A stretch of 64,000 nucleotides of DNA from Bacteroidales bacterium (GCA_017454905.1 JAFTCB010000038.1:18163-82162), one strand, 5' to 3'. Shown: positions 42,008 through 57,230, counted from the first letter of the stretch. Translations and numbers: made by a program. Notes: generated from the sequence alone by a model not told the origin.

Positions 42008-44617
42008 TTACTGCATTTTCCACCAATCCCATTCGAACCCGCCGCCGGTGAAGACGAAATACAGGTCGTGCACCCCCTTGGGGGCGTTCAGTTTGCAGCC
42101 CTGGCTGGTCCAGTCCTTGCCGGGCCGGATGTCCAGGGTCCCGCAGAGCGGTCCGTCCGGGGCGTCGAGATGCACCTCGATCCCGGCCGCGGCCGGCGCG
42201 TTCACGCAGGCAGTGAACTGCCGGGCGCCCCGGGCGCCGAAATCCACCCCTTTCACGAGCAGGTGTTCCCCCTTGTCGATGTTCGTCACCACGATGCCGC
42301 GTCCCGGCTCCGTGCGGGTCTTGAGCCCGTATCCCCAGGCCATCGTCTCCGCCTCGACACGGCGGAAGGGCCGGAAGGGCTCGATCTGTTCGAGTACGTT
42401 GTCCAGCCAGTACGGGACCTTGCGGATGGAGCCGTCGGGCTCATAGTACATCGGCGCGGCGGATACGCTCCGCTGCTCGGCATGCCGGAAGGTCTCCAGA
42501 TGCATCAGGTCGTAGTTGAGGCCGAAAACGTAAGACTGCCCCTTGTACTCGATGATACCCGGATGGTTGCCCCGGGTGCGCCAGGTGCGGTCCATGATGT
42601 GTCCCATCGACTTCCACGGCCCAGTGGGGCTGTCGGACATCGCATAGCCGATGCCTTCCGGGCAACAGGTGGATGCGAAAGCGAGATAGTAGTGCCCGTC
42701 ATGCTTGTAGAACCAGGGGCCCTCCTGGTAGTGCTCGATCTTGTAGTCCAGTTTGTGGATGGGGCCGCTGGTGGAGATCATGTCCTCGTTCAGCTTGACC
42801 CAATAGACATTCGGGTTGCCCCAGTACATGTAGGCCTGGCCGTCGTCATCGATGAACACCGAAGGATCGATGTCCTCCCAGTGCTCTTTCTGCCAGACCA
42901 GCGGCTCGCCCAGCGGGTCCCGGAAGGGGCCGTAGGGCGTATCCGCCACCAGCACGCCGATGCCGTGGCCGTGGATCGGGCAGTACATGTAGAACTTGCC
43001 GCCGCGCTCGACCACGCACTCCGCCCAGGCGCCGTTCTTGCCGTCATACCAGGCGAAGTCATCCAGCGAGGCCACGGCGCCGTGGTCCGTCCAGTTCACC
43101 ATGTCGGTACTGGTATACAGGAGCCAGTCGAACATCTCGAAGCCTTTTGCGCCGTCCTCGTCGTGGGTCGTATACAGGTAGATGGTGCCGTTCCAGACCA
43201 TCGGCGCCGGATCAGCGGTGTACTTGGTCTGGATCAGGGGCATGTTCAAGTGGTTGTTGAACACCCACCAGTCCAGGTCGAAGAGTTCCCCGTCACCGCC
43301 GCGGAAGAGCAGATACAGATCGTGCACACCATGCGCGCGGTCGGAGACAGGAGCCTTTACCAGCATGTTCTCCCCGTTCACCGGCACGGATGCAATGGCA
43401 CGTCCGCCCATGTCATCCAAGAAGAAGTCGACGGTCCCGGGGTTCTGGAAATTCAGCATCTCCAGCGAGACGAGCACGGCTGGCGTTTCGCCGAAATCGA
43501 CGTTGCGCACGCAGATCCAGTCGCCGTTGTGGACCGAGGTGACCCAGTGGCGCTTGCCCGCTTCGCGGTCCGTCTTGACACCCCAGCTCGAAGCCATCGT
43601 CTCCGCCTGCGTCATCTGGTAGGGATCGAGGGTCCTGAGCGGCTGTACGCCCTCTTTCGTGAACGGGATGAAGGGGATGGAGCCATCGGGGCCGAAGGAG
43701 AATTCCTCCACGCAGGTGGAACGGTGGAAGCCGCCTCCGTTGGGCAGGGCGCCGTTGTGGTAGAACATGTAATGGTGCCCCAGAAAGTCGATATTGCCCC
43801 CGTGGATGGTGAAACTGTTCTCCGCTTCGTCCATGATGCGGCCCCGGTAGGTCCAGGGACCATGGATCGACGGTGCGGTCGAATACGCCATGTGTTCGGG
43901 CACGCCGCCGGCCGGGTAGGACAGGTAGTAGAGGTTGTCGCGCTTGTAGAGCCAGGGGCCCTCTTCATAGCCGACCATCATTTTCTCCTTGCCGCCGTCG
44001 GACCAGTCGGGTTTGAGCGACTCCGGTCCGAAGCAGGCCGGATCACCCCAGCCGGGGACCTCTTTCCAACCCTCCGGGAAGGAGATCATGTCCTCGCCCA
44101 GGCGGCCGTACCAGCAGCCTTTATTGCCCCAGAAGAGCCAGGGTGTCCCGTCGTCATCGATGAAAACCGTGGGATCGATGAAAGCGAAGCCGGTGGCCAG
44201 CGGGCCTCCGATCGCATCCGTGTAGGGTCCCTGCGGGTCATCCGCCACGGCGACGGCCAGCGCATCCGCGCGCGTGGCCGCTTCGGTCAGGCAGACATAC
44301 CAGTACCATTTCCCGTTCCGTTCGACGGCCTGGGAAGCCCAGGCGCGGTCACCCTGGAACGCCCAGGAGAACGTGGCCGTGGACACGGGCGTCCCCAGAT
44401 AGGTCCAGTTGACCATGTCCGCGGTCTCGTAGAGCTGCCAGTCTTTCATCTTGAAGTAGGTGGCGTCGTCCTCGTCGTGGTCCACGAAGAGGTAGACCTT
44501 GTCCCCGTGGACATACGGAGCGGGATCCGGGGTGTAGGAAGTCCGGATGACCGGATTCTGCGCCTGGAGCGCTGCGCAGCAGAGCAGTGCCAGGCAAGGG
44601 AGAAACTGTCTTTTCAT
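42008..44617 (-). CDS. Two-domain GH43 enzyme: GH43-CBM6-GH43-CBM6
   Basis: 869 residues with a signal peptide ending Leu-Gln-Ala-Gln. Two complete GH43 propellers are in tandem. The first (about 20-330) has Tyr-Thr-Pro-Asp-Pro-Ala-Pro, Ile-Asp-Pro-Thr-Val-Phe and Glu-Glu-Gly-Pro-Trp; the second (about 475-750) has Tyr-Thr-Ala-Asp-Pro-Ala-Pro, Ile-Asp-Pro-Ser-Val-Phe and Gln-Glu-Gly-Pro-Trp. Each is followed by a CBM6-like domain (Glu-Ala-Glu-Thr-Met-Ala near its start, and Gly-Val-His-Asp-Leu-Tyr near its end). Both catalytic centres look intact, so one secreted protein could cut two linkages. Whether they share substrate cannot be told. Confidence 0.88.
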   Translation of the reverse strand: MKRQFLPCLALLCCAALQAQNPVIRTSYTPDPAPYVHGDKVYLFVDHDEDDATYFKMKDWQLYETADMVNWTYLGTPVSTATFSWAFQGDRAWASQAVERNGKWYWYVCLTEAATRADALAVAVADDPQGPYTDAIGGPLATGFAFIDPTVFIDDDGTPWLFWGNKGCWYGRLGEDMISFPEGWKEVPGWGDPACFGPESLKPDWSDGGKEKMMVGYEEGPWLYKRDNLYYLSYPAGGVPEHMAYSTAPSIHGPWTYRGRIMDEAENSFTIHGGNIDFLGHHYMFYHNGALPNGGGFHRSTCVEEFSFGPDGSIPFIPFTKEGVQPLRTLDPYQMTQAETMASSWGVKTDREAGKRHWVTSVHNGDWICVRNVDFGETPAVLVSLEMLNFQNPGTVDFFLDDMGGRAIASVPVNGENMLVKAPVSDRAHGVHDLYLLFRGGDGELFDLDWWVFNNHLNMPLIQTKYTADPAPMVWNGTIYLYTTHDEDGAKGFEMFDWLLYTSTDMVNWTDHGAVASLDDFAWYDGKNGAWAECVVERGGKFYMYCPIHGHGIGVLVADTPYGPFRDPLGEPLVWQKEHWEDIDPSVFIDDDGQAYMYWGNPNVYWVKLNEDMISTSGPIHKLDYKIEHYQEGPWFYKHDGHYYLAFASTCCPEGIGYAMSDSPTGPWKSMGHIMDRTWRTRGNHPGIIEYKGQSYVFGLNYDLMHLETFRHAEQRSVSAAPMYYEPDGSIRKVPYWLDNVLEQIEPFRPFRRVEAETMAWGYGLKTRTEPGRGIVVTNIDKGEHLLVKGVDFGARGARQFTACVNAPAAAGIEVHLDAPDGPLCGTLDIRPGKDWTSQGCKLNAPKGVHDLYFVFTGGGFEWDWWKMQ

Positions 44618-44639
44618 AAGATCCAGGCGGGAAATGCGG

Positions 44640-46172
44640 CTATTCCTGGCTGCGGCGCCAGGCGAAATACTCGTCCAGAACCTTCATCGCAGCCTCCGAG
44701 GGCACGGGAGCGGCATGGCAGCCGTCGCCGGTAAGCACCATCGTCTGCGGGTCGTCCCCCCGGAAACGCGGCCAGGCGGGCAGGCCTTCGCCGTTGGGAT
44801 CGCCGGTCTTGGCGAAATTCGTCCAATAGGACATCATCCAGCCGGAGAGCGCCTTGTCCGTGGACTGCACCTCCTCCGGATTGCCGAACACGTAGGCCAC
44901 GTCCTGTCCGTGCGGGGAACCCTGGCCGAAGCGCTCGGAATCTGCCGGATACTCCGGATGCTGGTCGAAATAGTACAGCCACACGCGGCCCTTGCCGGTC
45001 TGCTCCTGCAGGCGCGCCCAGGTCCAGGTCTGCCAGCCGAAGGCGGCATCCCGCGTGAGGTCGCGGGCGGTCTTGCCCACCTTACCGCCGGCCTCGACCG
45101 GATAGGCTTTCAGCAGCGCGTCGGCATATTTCTCGTAACGGGCGCGGACCTGGTCCTGATGGCTCCCTCCGCCGAAAGCGAAGCCGAAGCTGAGGCCTTC
45201 GTCGGAATTGTATCCGACCAGGATGTCCACATCGTTGTACTTCCCTGCCTCATAGAGTTTGTACTGGTCGTCCGGGATCACGTAGCCGTCCGTCACCGGC
45301 CAGCCGCCGGAGCCGCCGAAACCGCCCATGACGGCTTTGGCGTCCGCCGCACGGAGTTGCTCCAGCGTATAACCTTCGCCGAAAACGCCCTTCGCCCAAT
45401 CTGCATTGGCTTTCTGGGCGACCGCGAGGGTCTGCATGTTCTCTCCCGGATAGGACTGGGGGTTGGTCGGGCCGAAGGAGCCGCCGCTCTGGGAAATGGC
45501 CCGGCGGAAAAGCCCCTTGGCGAGGGGCGAGGCGCACAGCATGCTCACGGAGATGCCGCCGGCGGACTCGCCGAAGATGGTCACGTTGTCCGGGTCGCCG
45601 CCGAAGCGCGCGATGTTCTCCTGCACCCATTTCAGGCCGGCGATCTGGTCCAGCAGGCCATAGTTGCCGCTGACCCCGTGCGGATCCTCCGCGGAGAGTT
45701 CCGGCAGGGACAGGAAGCCGAGTTTGCCCACGCGGTAGGCGACGCTCACCAGGATCACGCCCTTGCGGGCCAGATCGGAACCGTCATAGTAGGACGTGGC
45801 TCCGCCGGCGAAACCGCCGCCGTAGATCCACACCATTACCGGGAGTTTCTCCTTCGGGCTCCGGGCAGGCGTCCAGACATTCAGGTACAGGCAGTCCTCG
45901 CTGCATCCCTGTCCGTCACCCTGCATCGGGTTGGGCGCGAAGTCCTTGCATTCCCGGACCCCCTCCCACGCAACCACGGGCTGCGGCGCCTTCCAGCGAA
46001 ATCCGTCCACGGGCGGAGCCGCGAAAGGGATTCCCTTGTATACCGTCATGTCCTCCAGGACCGTGCCCTGGACCGTGCCTCCGGTCACCTTGACCTGGCC
46101 GGGTACCACGCTGGCGCAGGCGCACAGGCAGAGCGCGCCGGCCGCAAACAACAACAATCTCTTCATCATCAA
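44640..46172 (-). CDS. Type B carboxylesterase (alpha/beta hydrolase)
   Basis: 510 residues, lipoprotein-like signal with Cys-Ala-Cys near residue 19. The carboxylesterase B signature Phe-Gly-Glu-Ser-Ala-Gly-Gly contains the nucleophile Ser. Other marks are Glu-Asp-Cys-Leu-Tyr-Leu-Asn-Val-Trp, Trp-Ile-Tyr-Gly-Gly-Gly-Phe (oxyanion) and a late Pro-His-Gly-Gln-Asp-Val region with the catalytic His. Two cysteines near residue 90 match the family disulfide. In this locus it could remove acetyl or other ester groups from xylan side chains, but the family is broad. Just 1 bp separates it from the CE1 gene. Confidence 0.82.
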   Translation of the reverse strand: MMMKRLLLFAAGALCLCACASVVPGQVKVTGGTVQGTVLEDMTVYKGIPFAAPPVDGFRWKAPQPVVAWEGVRECKDFAPNPMQGDGQGCSEDCLYLNVWTPARSPKEKLPVMVWIYGGGFAGGATSYYDGSDLARKGVILVSVAYRVGKLGFLSLPELSAEDPHGVSGNYGLLDQIAGLKWVQENIARFGGDPDNVTIFGESAGGISVSMLCASPLAKGLFRRAISQSGGSFGPTNPQSYPGENMQTLAVAQKANADWAKGVFGEGYTLEQLRAADAKAVMGGFGGSGGWPVTDGYVIPDDQYKLYEAGKYNDVDILVGYNSDEGLSFGFAFGGGSHQDQVRARYEKYADALLKAYPVEAGGKVGKTARDLTRDAAFGWQTWTWARLQEQTGKGRVWLYYFDQHPEYPADSERFGQGSPHGQDVAYVFGNPEEVQSTDKALSGWMMSYWTNFAKTGDPNGEGLPAWPRFRGDDPQTMVLTGDGCHAAPVPSEAAMKVLDEYFAWRRSQE

Positions 46173-46173
46173 G

Positions 46174-49035
<2,862 letters not shown>

Positions 49036-49036
<1 letters not shown>

Positions 49037-52000
49037 TACTTCTGTCCGCGATTGACAATTCCGAAGTTCTCGAAGGCAACCTTGAGCGGAGCAGCCTGCG
49101 GCAACTGCATGCCGCCGCGCCCGCCGAATCCGCGCATCATCGCAGGCATCGCGCCTTCGCACGCCAGCACGCCGACCCGGATATCCTTCAGGACCGCGGC
49201 AGCGCTGCCGGCCTTCTCATATTTCTTCCCGTCCAGGGAATACCAGGCCGTGTAATTATCTCCCTGCTTGACCAGGCGGAGCCAGAGATCGCCCGTCTCC
49301 GGGGTGATGATCCCGTCGAGGCTCAGGCTGACCTGGCTCTTCTGCTGGCCGTTCTCTTCCACCAGCAACTGCAGCTGTCCCGCAGCGGGGCCGGCATCCG
49401 GCTGGCGGCGGAAATTGAAGGTCGCGGCGTAGACGAATTTCACGAAATTGTCGTCGGATTCGTAAGCCACCAGGCCCGCGTTCTGTGCCGGGGCGGCCGG
49501 TGCGGAGAAGCAATGCATCCGGGTATCCACCGTCCAGTCGGTATTGGCCTCCTGAAGCAGGATGTTGGGCACGTCATTGCCCGCCTGGGCGATGTCGCCC
49601 TTGCCGGCGGTCAGCACCAGCGCGCCGCCGTCGAGCGACCACAGCGCCGGATCCTCACGCACCCACTGCCAGCGGCCGCCGGGAGCGGGTTTCTGGAATT
49701 TGCCGGAGAGGCCCTTCGTGCCGAAATTGACGGTCACGGTGCGGCTGTCGCCCGTGGCATCGTCGAACAGCGTTACCACGGCGGTGCCCGGCACGGCGGC
49801 GGCCTGCTTCACTTCCACCCGGATGGCCGGGTCGGCAGCGGCGGCTTCCACCTGCGGGGCCTTGCCCGCCTTCATCACATAGCTGATCTGCGAGGCATTT
49901 CCCAGCTTGACGGCCTTGCCGCCGACCTTCAGGGAAGCGATCCCCAGTTCGGGCATCACCTTCACGGCGAAGGAATCCTCCTTGGTCACGCCGCCGGCAG
50001 TCACCCGACAGATGATCGTGGCGACACCCATCGACACGGCAGTCACCGTGCCGTCCGCGGCGACCGTCGCCACGGCGGGATTGTTGCTCCGCCATTCGCC
50101 CTTGGCACCGGACTCGAAGCTGTCATCGTTCATGCAGGCGGAGAAAGCGGCCTTCGCCGTCTGGCCGATACGCAGCACGGATGCGTCGCACTCGGCCCAG
50201 ACCGTCTTGAGCTTGCGGTCCAGCCGCCCGGACATCGTCGCGCTCACGCGGCCGCGGATGTCCTGCGAAGAGGAGCCGATCTCGAAGACATAGCGGCCCG
50301 GGTCATAGGTCATCCGGTCTGCCTCCATATCCCAGAACCAGAGGTCGGAGCACGGGATGTCGATGTCCACCGTGCGGGTCTGCCCGCGCGGAATCGTCAC
50401 GCGGCGGAATCCCTTGAGCCGCTTGGCAGGACGCTCCAGGGCGGCCGGGCTGTCCGGGGTGGCCACATAGACCTGCACCACCTCGTCGCCGGCGCAGTCG
50501 CCGGTATTGGTCACGTCCACGCTCACGCGCACCACGTCATTCGGCGTGATCGCGCTCTTGCTGATACGGAAGTTGCTGTATTGGAAAGTCGTATAGCTCA
50601 GGCCGTAGCCGAACGGATAGGAGACTTCCCTGTTGAAGTACCACAGGGTGCGGCCGACGGAGCCGGAACTGCGGCGGAGGTTGTAGTCCGTGATGGCGGG
50701 CAGGTCTTTCACGCTCTTGAACCAGGTGGCGTTGAGCTTGCCGCCGGGCGACACCTCGCCGAACAGCAGGCGCGGGATCGCCTCGCCCTGGGCCTGGCCG
50801 TTGTAGCCCGTCCACAGGATGCCGGGGATGCTCGCCAGATGGCGGAATTCTTCCACCTCCACGCAACCGAGGGTCTGCATGACCACGATCGTGAGCGGAT
50901 TCACGGCCGCGACGGCCTTGATCAGGGAAAGCTGGTTGCCCGGCAGGAGCAGGGTCAGGCGGTCGGCCTCTTCTGTCGCGGTGTTCTCGTCGGTGCCGAC
51001 AAACACGACGGCCACGTCGGCATCACGCGCCACCTTGAGGGTCGCCTCATCGATCGGGGCGTCCTGCGGGGCCTTGTAGACCAGGTACACGGTCTGAGGA
51101 CCGTTGAAACCGAGCTTGAGCGCGCTCGTCTTCATGGGCATGCTGGCGCCGTAGACGCCGCCCACGCGGGCGCCGGAAGCCCTCGTGGCTTCGATGCGGC
51201 CGATCAGGTTGCCGTCCGGGCCGCCCACGCGGATCTCCACGATGCCGCCTTCGGTGGGGATGTTCAGGCCGACGGTCAGGTTCTCGATGTTGGTGATGTC
51301 GACATTGTCGTATGCCGTCCAGGTGCCGTCGTCGATGGAGCGCACCTGCTCTTCGTCACCCATGCCGGAGCCGACGGTGATGCCCTCGGCCGCTGCGGTA
51401 TACTTGGTAGCGTCGTAGCGCGTCACGGATCCGTCCGTCTTCTCCACTTCGAAGTAGGCGATATAGAGGAGGTTGCTCTTGCTCTTGATGTTGCCGCCTG
51501 CGGCCAGGCGCACGTCGACATCATAGCCCCGACGGGCAAGCCAGTCCTTGATGCCGGCATACGGGGAAATCATCGCCGACTGCTCCGGGCGTCCGGAATA
51601 CGGGCCCAGCTCCACGTCGTCCGCCTGCGGGCCGATCAGCGCGATGCTGTGCAGCGACTTGGGATCGAGCGGAAGCACGTGTCCCTCGTTCTTGAGCAGG
51701 ACGGCGGTGCGGACCGCCAGTTCGGCGGCCAGGGCGCGGTTCGCGGCGGAAGCCACGCGGGAAGGTTCGTATTTCGTGTACGGGACCATCTGCTCGGGAT
51801 CAAATTCACCCGTGCGCATCCGGATGGTGAACATGTGCACCAGGGCGCGGTCGATGTCCGCCATCGGCAGGATCCCCTGCTCGTAGGCGCTGATCGCGAA
51901 ACGCTGGTAGATGCTGCCGCAGTCGGAGTCGACGCCGGCGCGCAGGCCCTCGGCCGTGGCGATCTCCCGCGTCTCGGCGTAATAGTGCCCGTTCCAGATG

Positions 52001-52824
52001 TCCTCGATGGCGGCGCAGTCACCGGTCACATAGCCCTTCATGCCGTAGGTCCGGCGGGCCAGGGTGTCCAGGTAGAAGGTGCTGGCGGAGGTCGGCACGT
52101 GGTTGACGGCATTGTAGGACGACATGATGGACGGCAGGTGCTCGTCTTCGATCAGGCGCTTGTAGGGATAGAGATAGAATTCGCGCATGTCGCGGCTGTC
52201 CATGTTGGAGCTGCTGACATGCCGGTCGAACTCACTGTTGTTGGCAAAATAATGCTTGGCGGTCGGCACGGCCTTGAGGTACTTGGGATCGGCGCCCATC
52301 AGGCCACGCACGAAGCCGCGCGCCATCTCGGCGGCCAGGAAGGGATCTTCGCCGTAGGACTCGCCCGTGCGTCCCCAGCGGGGATCGCGCACCGGCTCCA
52401 CCACCGGAGACCAGAAAGTCAGGCCCTTCGTGCCGGTCTGGTAGATGGCCCGGGCCTCATCCGCGATCGCGGAAGCCATCCATTCCGTCAGCGCGGGATC
52501 CCAGGACGAACCCGTGGCGACGCTGTTGGGGAACGAAGTCGGGCCGGCGATCCCGGCGGCGGGATTGGCGCCGGAGAGCACGCCATGGAGCGCCTCGCTC
52601 CAGACATTGTAGCCCTTGATGCCGAGCCGGGGCACGGCAGCCATATTGTTGCCCAGCAGGCTCTGTTTCTCTTCGAGGGTCAGCCGGGAGACCAGGTCGG
52701 TCGCACGCTCCTCGAACGAGTATGCCGTATTGAGATAGATGGGCTGCGGATCCTGGGCGGATAGGATGGCGCTGGCGGCCAGGGCCAGGGTTGCAGCGGA
52801 AAGAAGTTTACGGATACAATTCAT
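49036..52824 (-). CDS. Large multidomain GH3 beta-glycosidase (probable beta-xylosidase)
   Basis: 1262 residues with a signal peptide. GH3 N-domain (about 35-340) with the nucleophile Asp269 in Gly-Tyr-Val-Thr-Gly-Asp-Cys-Ala-Ala-Ile and the Lys-His-Tyr substrate site near 190. The GH3 C-domain is interrupted around residues 440-590 by a CBM6/PA14-like beta-sandwich, then resumes with Gly-Thr-Asp-Glu-Asn-Thr-Ala-Thr-Glu-Glu. A Fn3-like domain (about 760-850), a Big2-like domain (about 880-960) and a C-terminal concanavalin-like domain (about 1050-1250) follow. Most GH3 enzymes have 750-900 residues. Surface or periplasmic removal of xylose from xylo-oligomers is the likely role. First gene after the 52.85-kb promoter. 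Confidence 0.88.
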
Positions 52825-52850
52825 AACGGTTTATGCTTTCAGTGTCTTAT

Positions 52851-52858
52851 CAAAGATA
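52851..52858 (-). promoter_or_regulatory. Candidate promoter of GH3-esterase-GH43 operon
   Basis: CAAAGATA on the plus strand reads TATCTTTG, an exact -7 match, 26 bases before the GH3 ATG and immediately after a terminator. A T-rich stretch occupies the -33 area but lacks a clean TTTG. Confidence 0.5.
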
Positions 52859-52869
52859 AAAAAGACATG

Positions 52870-52909
52870 AAAAAAAACCTACACGCGCGCAGGAGCACAC
52901 GTGCAGGTT
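52870..52909 (-). terminator. Terminator after esterase-GH43 gene
   Basis: On the minus strand a 10-bp stem AACCTGCACG/CGTGTAGGTT (one G-T pair) with a GC-rich inner stem-loop, followed by eight T residues. It lies 57 bp past the stop at 52966 and separates the first two transcripts of the carbohydrate locus. Confidence 0.85.
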
Positions 52910-52965
52910 GAACGATTCTTGATGTATTTTGCGACGATTTTGATGATTCGCCGCACACGGGAAGG

Positions 52966-55164
52966 CTAACGGAAGGAGATCCAGTCCACTTCTGCGGCCC
53001 CGGAGACCAGCTCGACGCCGACGTCCTGCATTCCCGTAACCTTCAATTTGGCAGGGACCTCCACCAGCGTCCAGCCGGCCGCCGAAGGGATCTTCACCTG
53101 GGCGGAAACCGTTCCGGCCGTGACGAGCAGGGTCGCGCCCGCTTCGCTGCAGGCCCGGAAGACGATCTTGGAAGGAGCCTTGGCCCCGAAGTCCACCTCA
53201 TTGAAGCGTACACGGTCGTACGGCTGGGTGAAGCGGGTCTTCCATCCGGCGAACAGGTTGTACTCGTCGAGATAGTCGATCTTGGCGCCCACACACTCGC
53301 TGTAACGGTCGATGTGGACCTCGTCGGAGGCCAGGATATGGCCGGTACCGCGCCAGGTCGGCGTCACGGGGATGATGGTGCCGTCCTCACGGAAGGACAC
53401 CTTGTCGATGCGCACGGAGCGGTTCTTGTCGAAGGTCGGCGAGAAGTCGTTGTGGTGGTAGAACAGATACCACTGGCCCTTGAACTCCACGAAAGAGTGG
53501 TGGTTGGTCCAGCAGCCGACCGGGGATTCCTCCATGAACACGCCCTTGAACTCGTACGGGCCGAGCGGATGGTCGGACATCGCATAGGCCAGGGTCTCGG
53601 TGCCGCCTTCCAGACGCACCCAGGGATAGGTCAGATAGTATTTTCCGTTCCGCTTGAACAGGAAGGGGCCTTCGGTCTGTCCTTTCGGGAAGGTCTCGTC
53701 CAGGCGGACGGACGCACCGTCGATCTCCATCATGTTGTCCTTGAGCTTGCCGCCGCGCAGGCCCATGCCGGACCAGATCAGGTAGATCGTGCCGTCGTCA
53801 TCCTTGAACGCGCAAGGGTCGATGCCGCCGGTGCCCTGCACCGTATTCTCCTGGATCGTGAAGGGGCCGTAAGGCATGTCAGAGACCGCCACGCCGATGC
53901 CGAAGCCGAAACCGCGGCCCCGTGCCGGGGCATTCGGGAAATAGAAATAATACTTGCCGCCCTTCTCCACACAATCGGGAGCCCACATGGAATTGGCCGT
54001 CGGATTGCCCCAGGGGACGTCCTTCTGGTCCACAATGTTGCCGTGGTCGGTCCAGTGGGTCATGTCGTCCGTCGAGAAGACATGATAGTCGGACATGCAG
54101 AACCAGGGCTGGTCTCCCTGATACTTGACGGTCGGGATGTCATGCGAAGGATAGAGGTAGAGCCTGTCGCCGAAGACATGGGCGGACGGATCCGCAGAGA
54201 ACTGCCCGGTGATCACCGGATTGGTGCCGGTCACGAAGGTACCGCCCTTCTCGGTGCGGACCTTGTCGAGGAAGTTGGTCATCGAACGGAGGGTGTACTC
54301 CGTGTACATGTTGAAGCCGTGTCCCCCGCCGTCGACCATGTAGAGTTCCGTGCGGATACCGGCCTTGTCCAGCAGTTCATAGAAATGCGGTCCCTGGCAG
54401 GACGGGACGACATTGTCGGCCGTGCCGTGGAAGATCACCACCGGGGGGTCTTCGGGATCGATGTAATTCGTGGCATTCAATGCCTTGAAGCGCTCTTCAT
54501 TCCCCTTGAAAGGGAAGCCCATCACGGCCTCCTCGGGGGCATGGTTCCAGGTATCTTCTCCGCCGCAGCTCATGTAGTTGAGATCCACGGGACCGGACCA
54601 GTCGCAGGCGGCATTCACCCGGCTGCTGTACTGCAGGTTACCGCCGACGGTGCCCTCCAGTTCCTTGATCCCGCCGCTGGTGGCGGCCAGCGATGATAGG
54701 TGTCCGCCGGAAGAGAAGCCCGAGGTGGCGATGAAGGAAGGATCCAGCCGGTATTTCTCCGCATTGGCGCGGACGAAGCGGATCACGCCCTTGATGTCCT
54801 CGATCTGCGCCGGGAACTTGGCGTCCGCCGAGGAGCGGTGGTTGGGCGTCACGACGGCGTAGCCGGCATCCAGCAGGGCGTTGACAATGGTGCCGAGATC
54901 GGCCATGCCCTTGGAACTGTTGGAGTACCAGGCGCTGCCGTAGATATGGACCACGACAGGATAGGAAGCTTTCTGCATCCGCGGCAGATAGATGTCCAGC
55001 TGGTGGTACACCTGGCCGTCGCCGGCATAGTCGATATCCGCGAATTTCTCGGAGCAGTGCACGTCGATTTTCGGCATTTGGAATCCGCCGAATCCTCCGG
55101 CGGGCTGCGCCTGCAGGGAGAATGCACCCAGCAGGACCATCATTACAGACAATACTTTTCTCAT
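52966..55164 (-). CDS. Esterase-GH43-CBM fusion enzyme
   Basis: 732 residues with a signal peptide. Residues about 30-310 are an alpha/beta hydrolase of the BD-FAE/lipase type: oxyanion His-Ile-Tyr-Gly, nucleophile Ser151 in Gly-Phe-Ser-Ser-Gly-Gly, Asp in His-Gly-Thr-Ala-Asp-Asn and His in Gly-Gly-Gly-His-Gly-Phe. From about 315 a GH43 propeller follows with Phe-Ser-Ala-Asp-Pro-Ser, Ile-Asp-Pro-Cys-Ala-Phe and Thr-Glu-Gly-Pro-Phe. The last 120 residues form a CBM6-like sandwich. All catalytic residues of both enzymes seem present, so one chain could remove an ester and the sugar bearing it. Downstream of the CE6-CE1 gene by 36 bp. Confidence 0.88.
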   Translation of the reverse strand: MRKVLSVMMVLLGAFSLQAQPAGGFGGFQMPKIDVHCSEKFADIDYAGDGQVYHQLDIYLPRMQKASYPVVVHIYGSAWYSNSSKGMADLGTIVNALLDAGYAVVTPNHRSSADAKFPAQIEDIKGVIRFVRANAEKYRLDPSFIATSGFSSGGHLSSLAATSGGIKELEGTVGGNLQYSSRVNAACDWSGPVDLNYMSCGGEDTWNHAPEEAVMGFPFKGNEERFKALNATNYIDPEDPPVVIFHGTADNVVPSCQGPHFYELLDKAGIRTELYMVDGGGHGFNMYTEYTLRSMTNFLDKVRTEKGGTFVTGTNPVITGQFSADPSAHVFGDRLYLYPSHDIPTVKYQGDQPWFCMSDYHVFSTDDMTHWTDHGNIVDQKDVPWGNPTANSMWAPDCVEKGGKYYFYFPNAPARGRGFGFGIGVAVSDMPYGPFTIQENTVQGTGGIDPCAFKDDDGTIYLIWSGMGLRGGKLKDNMMEIDGASVRLDETFPKGQTEGPFLFKRNGKYYLTYPWVRLEGGTETLAYAMSDHPLGPYEFKGVFMEESPVGCWTNHHSFVEFKGQWYLFYHHNDFSPTFDKNRSVRIDKVSFREDGTIIPVTPTWRGTGHILASDEVHIDRYSECVGAKIDYLDEYNLFAGWKTRFTQPYDRVRFNEVDFGAKAPSKIVFRACSEAGATLLVTAGTVSAQVKIPSAAGWTLVEVPAKLKVTGMQDVGVELVSGAAEVDWISFR

Positions 55165-55200
55165 ACTTTCCGTCTTTCCGGGCCCGGCCCGGAATTGCTG

Positions 55201-57099
<1,899 letters not shown>

Positions 57100-57100
57100 T

Positions 57101-57108
57101 CAAATTTA
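57101..57108 (-). promoter_or_regulatory. Candidate promoter of CE6-CE1 gene
   Basis: CAAATTTA on the plus strand reads TAAATTTG, an exact -7 match, 19 bases before the ATG at 57081. Direct repeats TTCTTGCA lie upstream at 57149 and 57170. Confidence 0.5.
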
Positions 57109-57148
57109 CGGCTTTTCGGCGGGAACGCCACCATGGCCGGCAGGGCAT

Positions 57149-57177
57149 TTCTTGCAGGAATCATCCAAATTCTTGCA
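57149..57177. promoter_or_regulatory. Direct repeat TTCTTGCA, possible operator
   Basis: TTCTTGCA occurs at 57149-57156 and again at 57170-57177, start to start 21 bp, two turns of the helix, in the divergent region between the CE6-CE1 and DUF308 genes. A related TTCCTTGCA is at 40365-40373 upstream of the GH31 promoter. This spacing suits a dimeric activator, but no regulator gene is nearby. Confidence 0.3.
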
Positions 57178-57230
57178 CATTTGTTTCATGCCGCCGCCCG
57201 TCCTCCGTTTCACCTTTCCGCAGAATTGGT

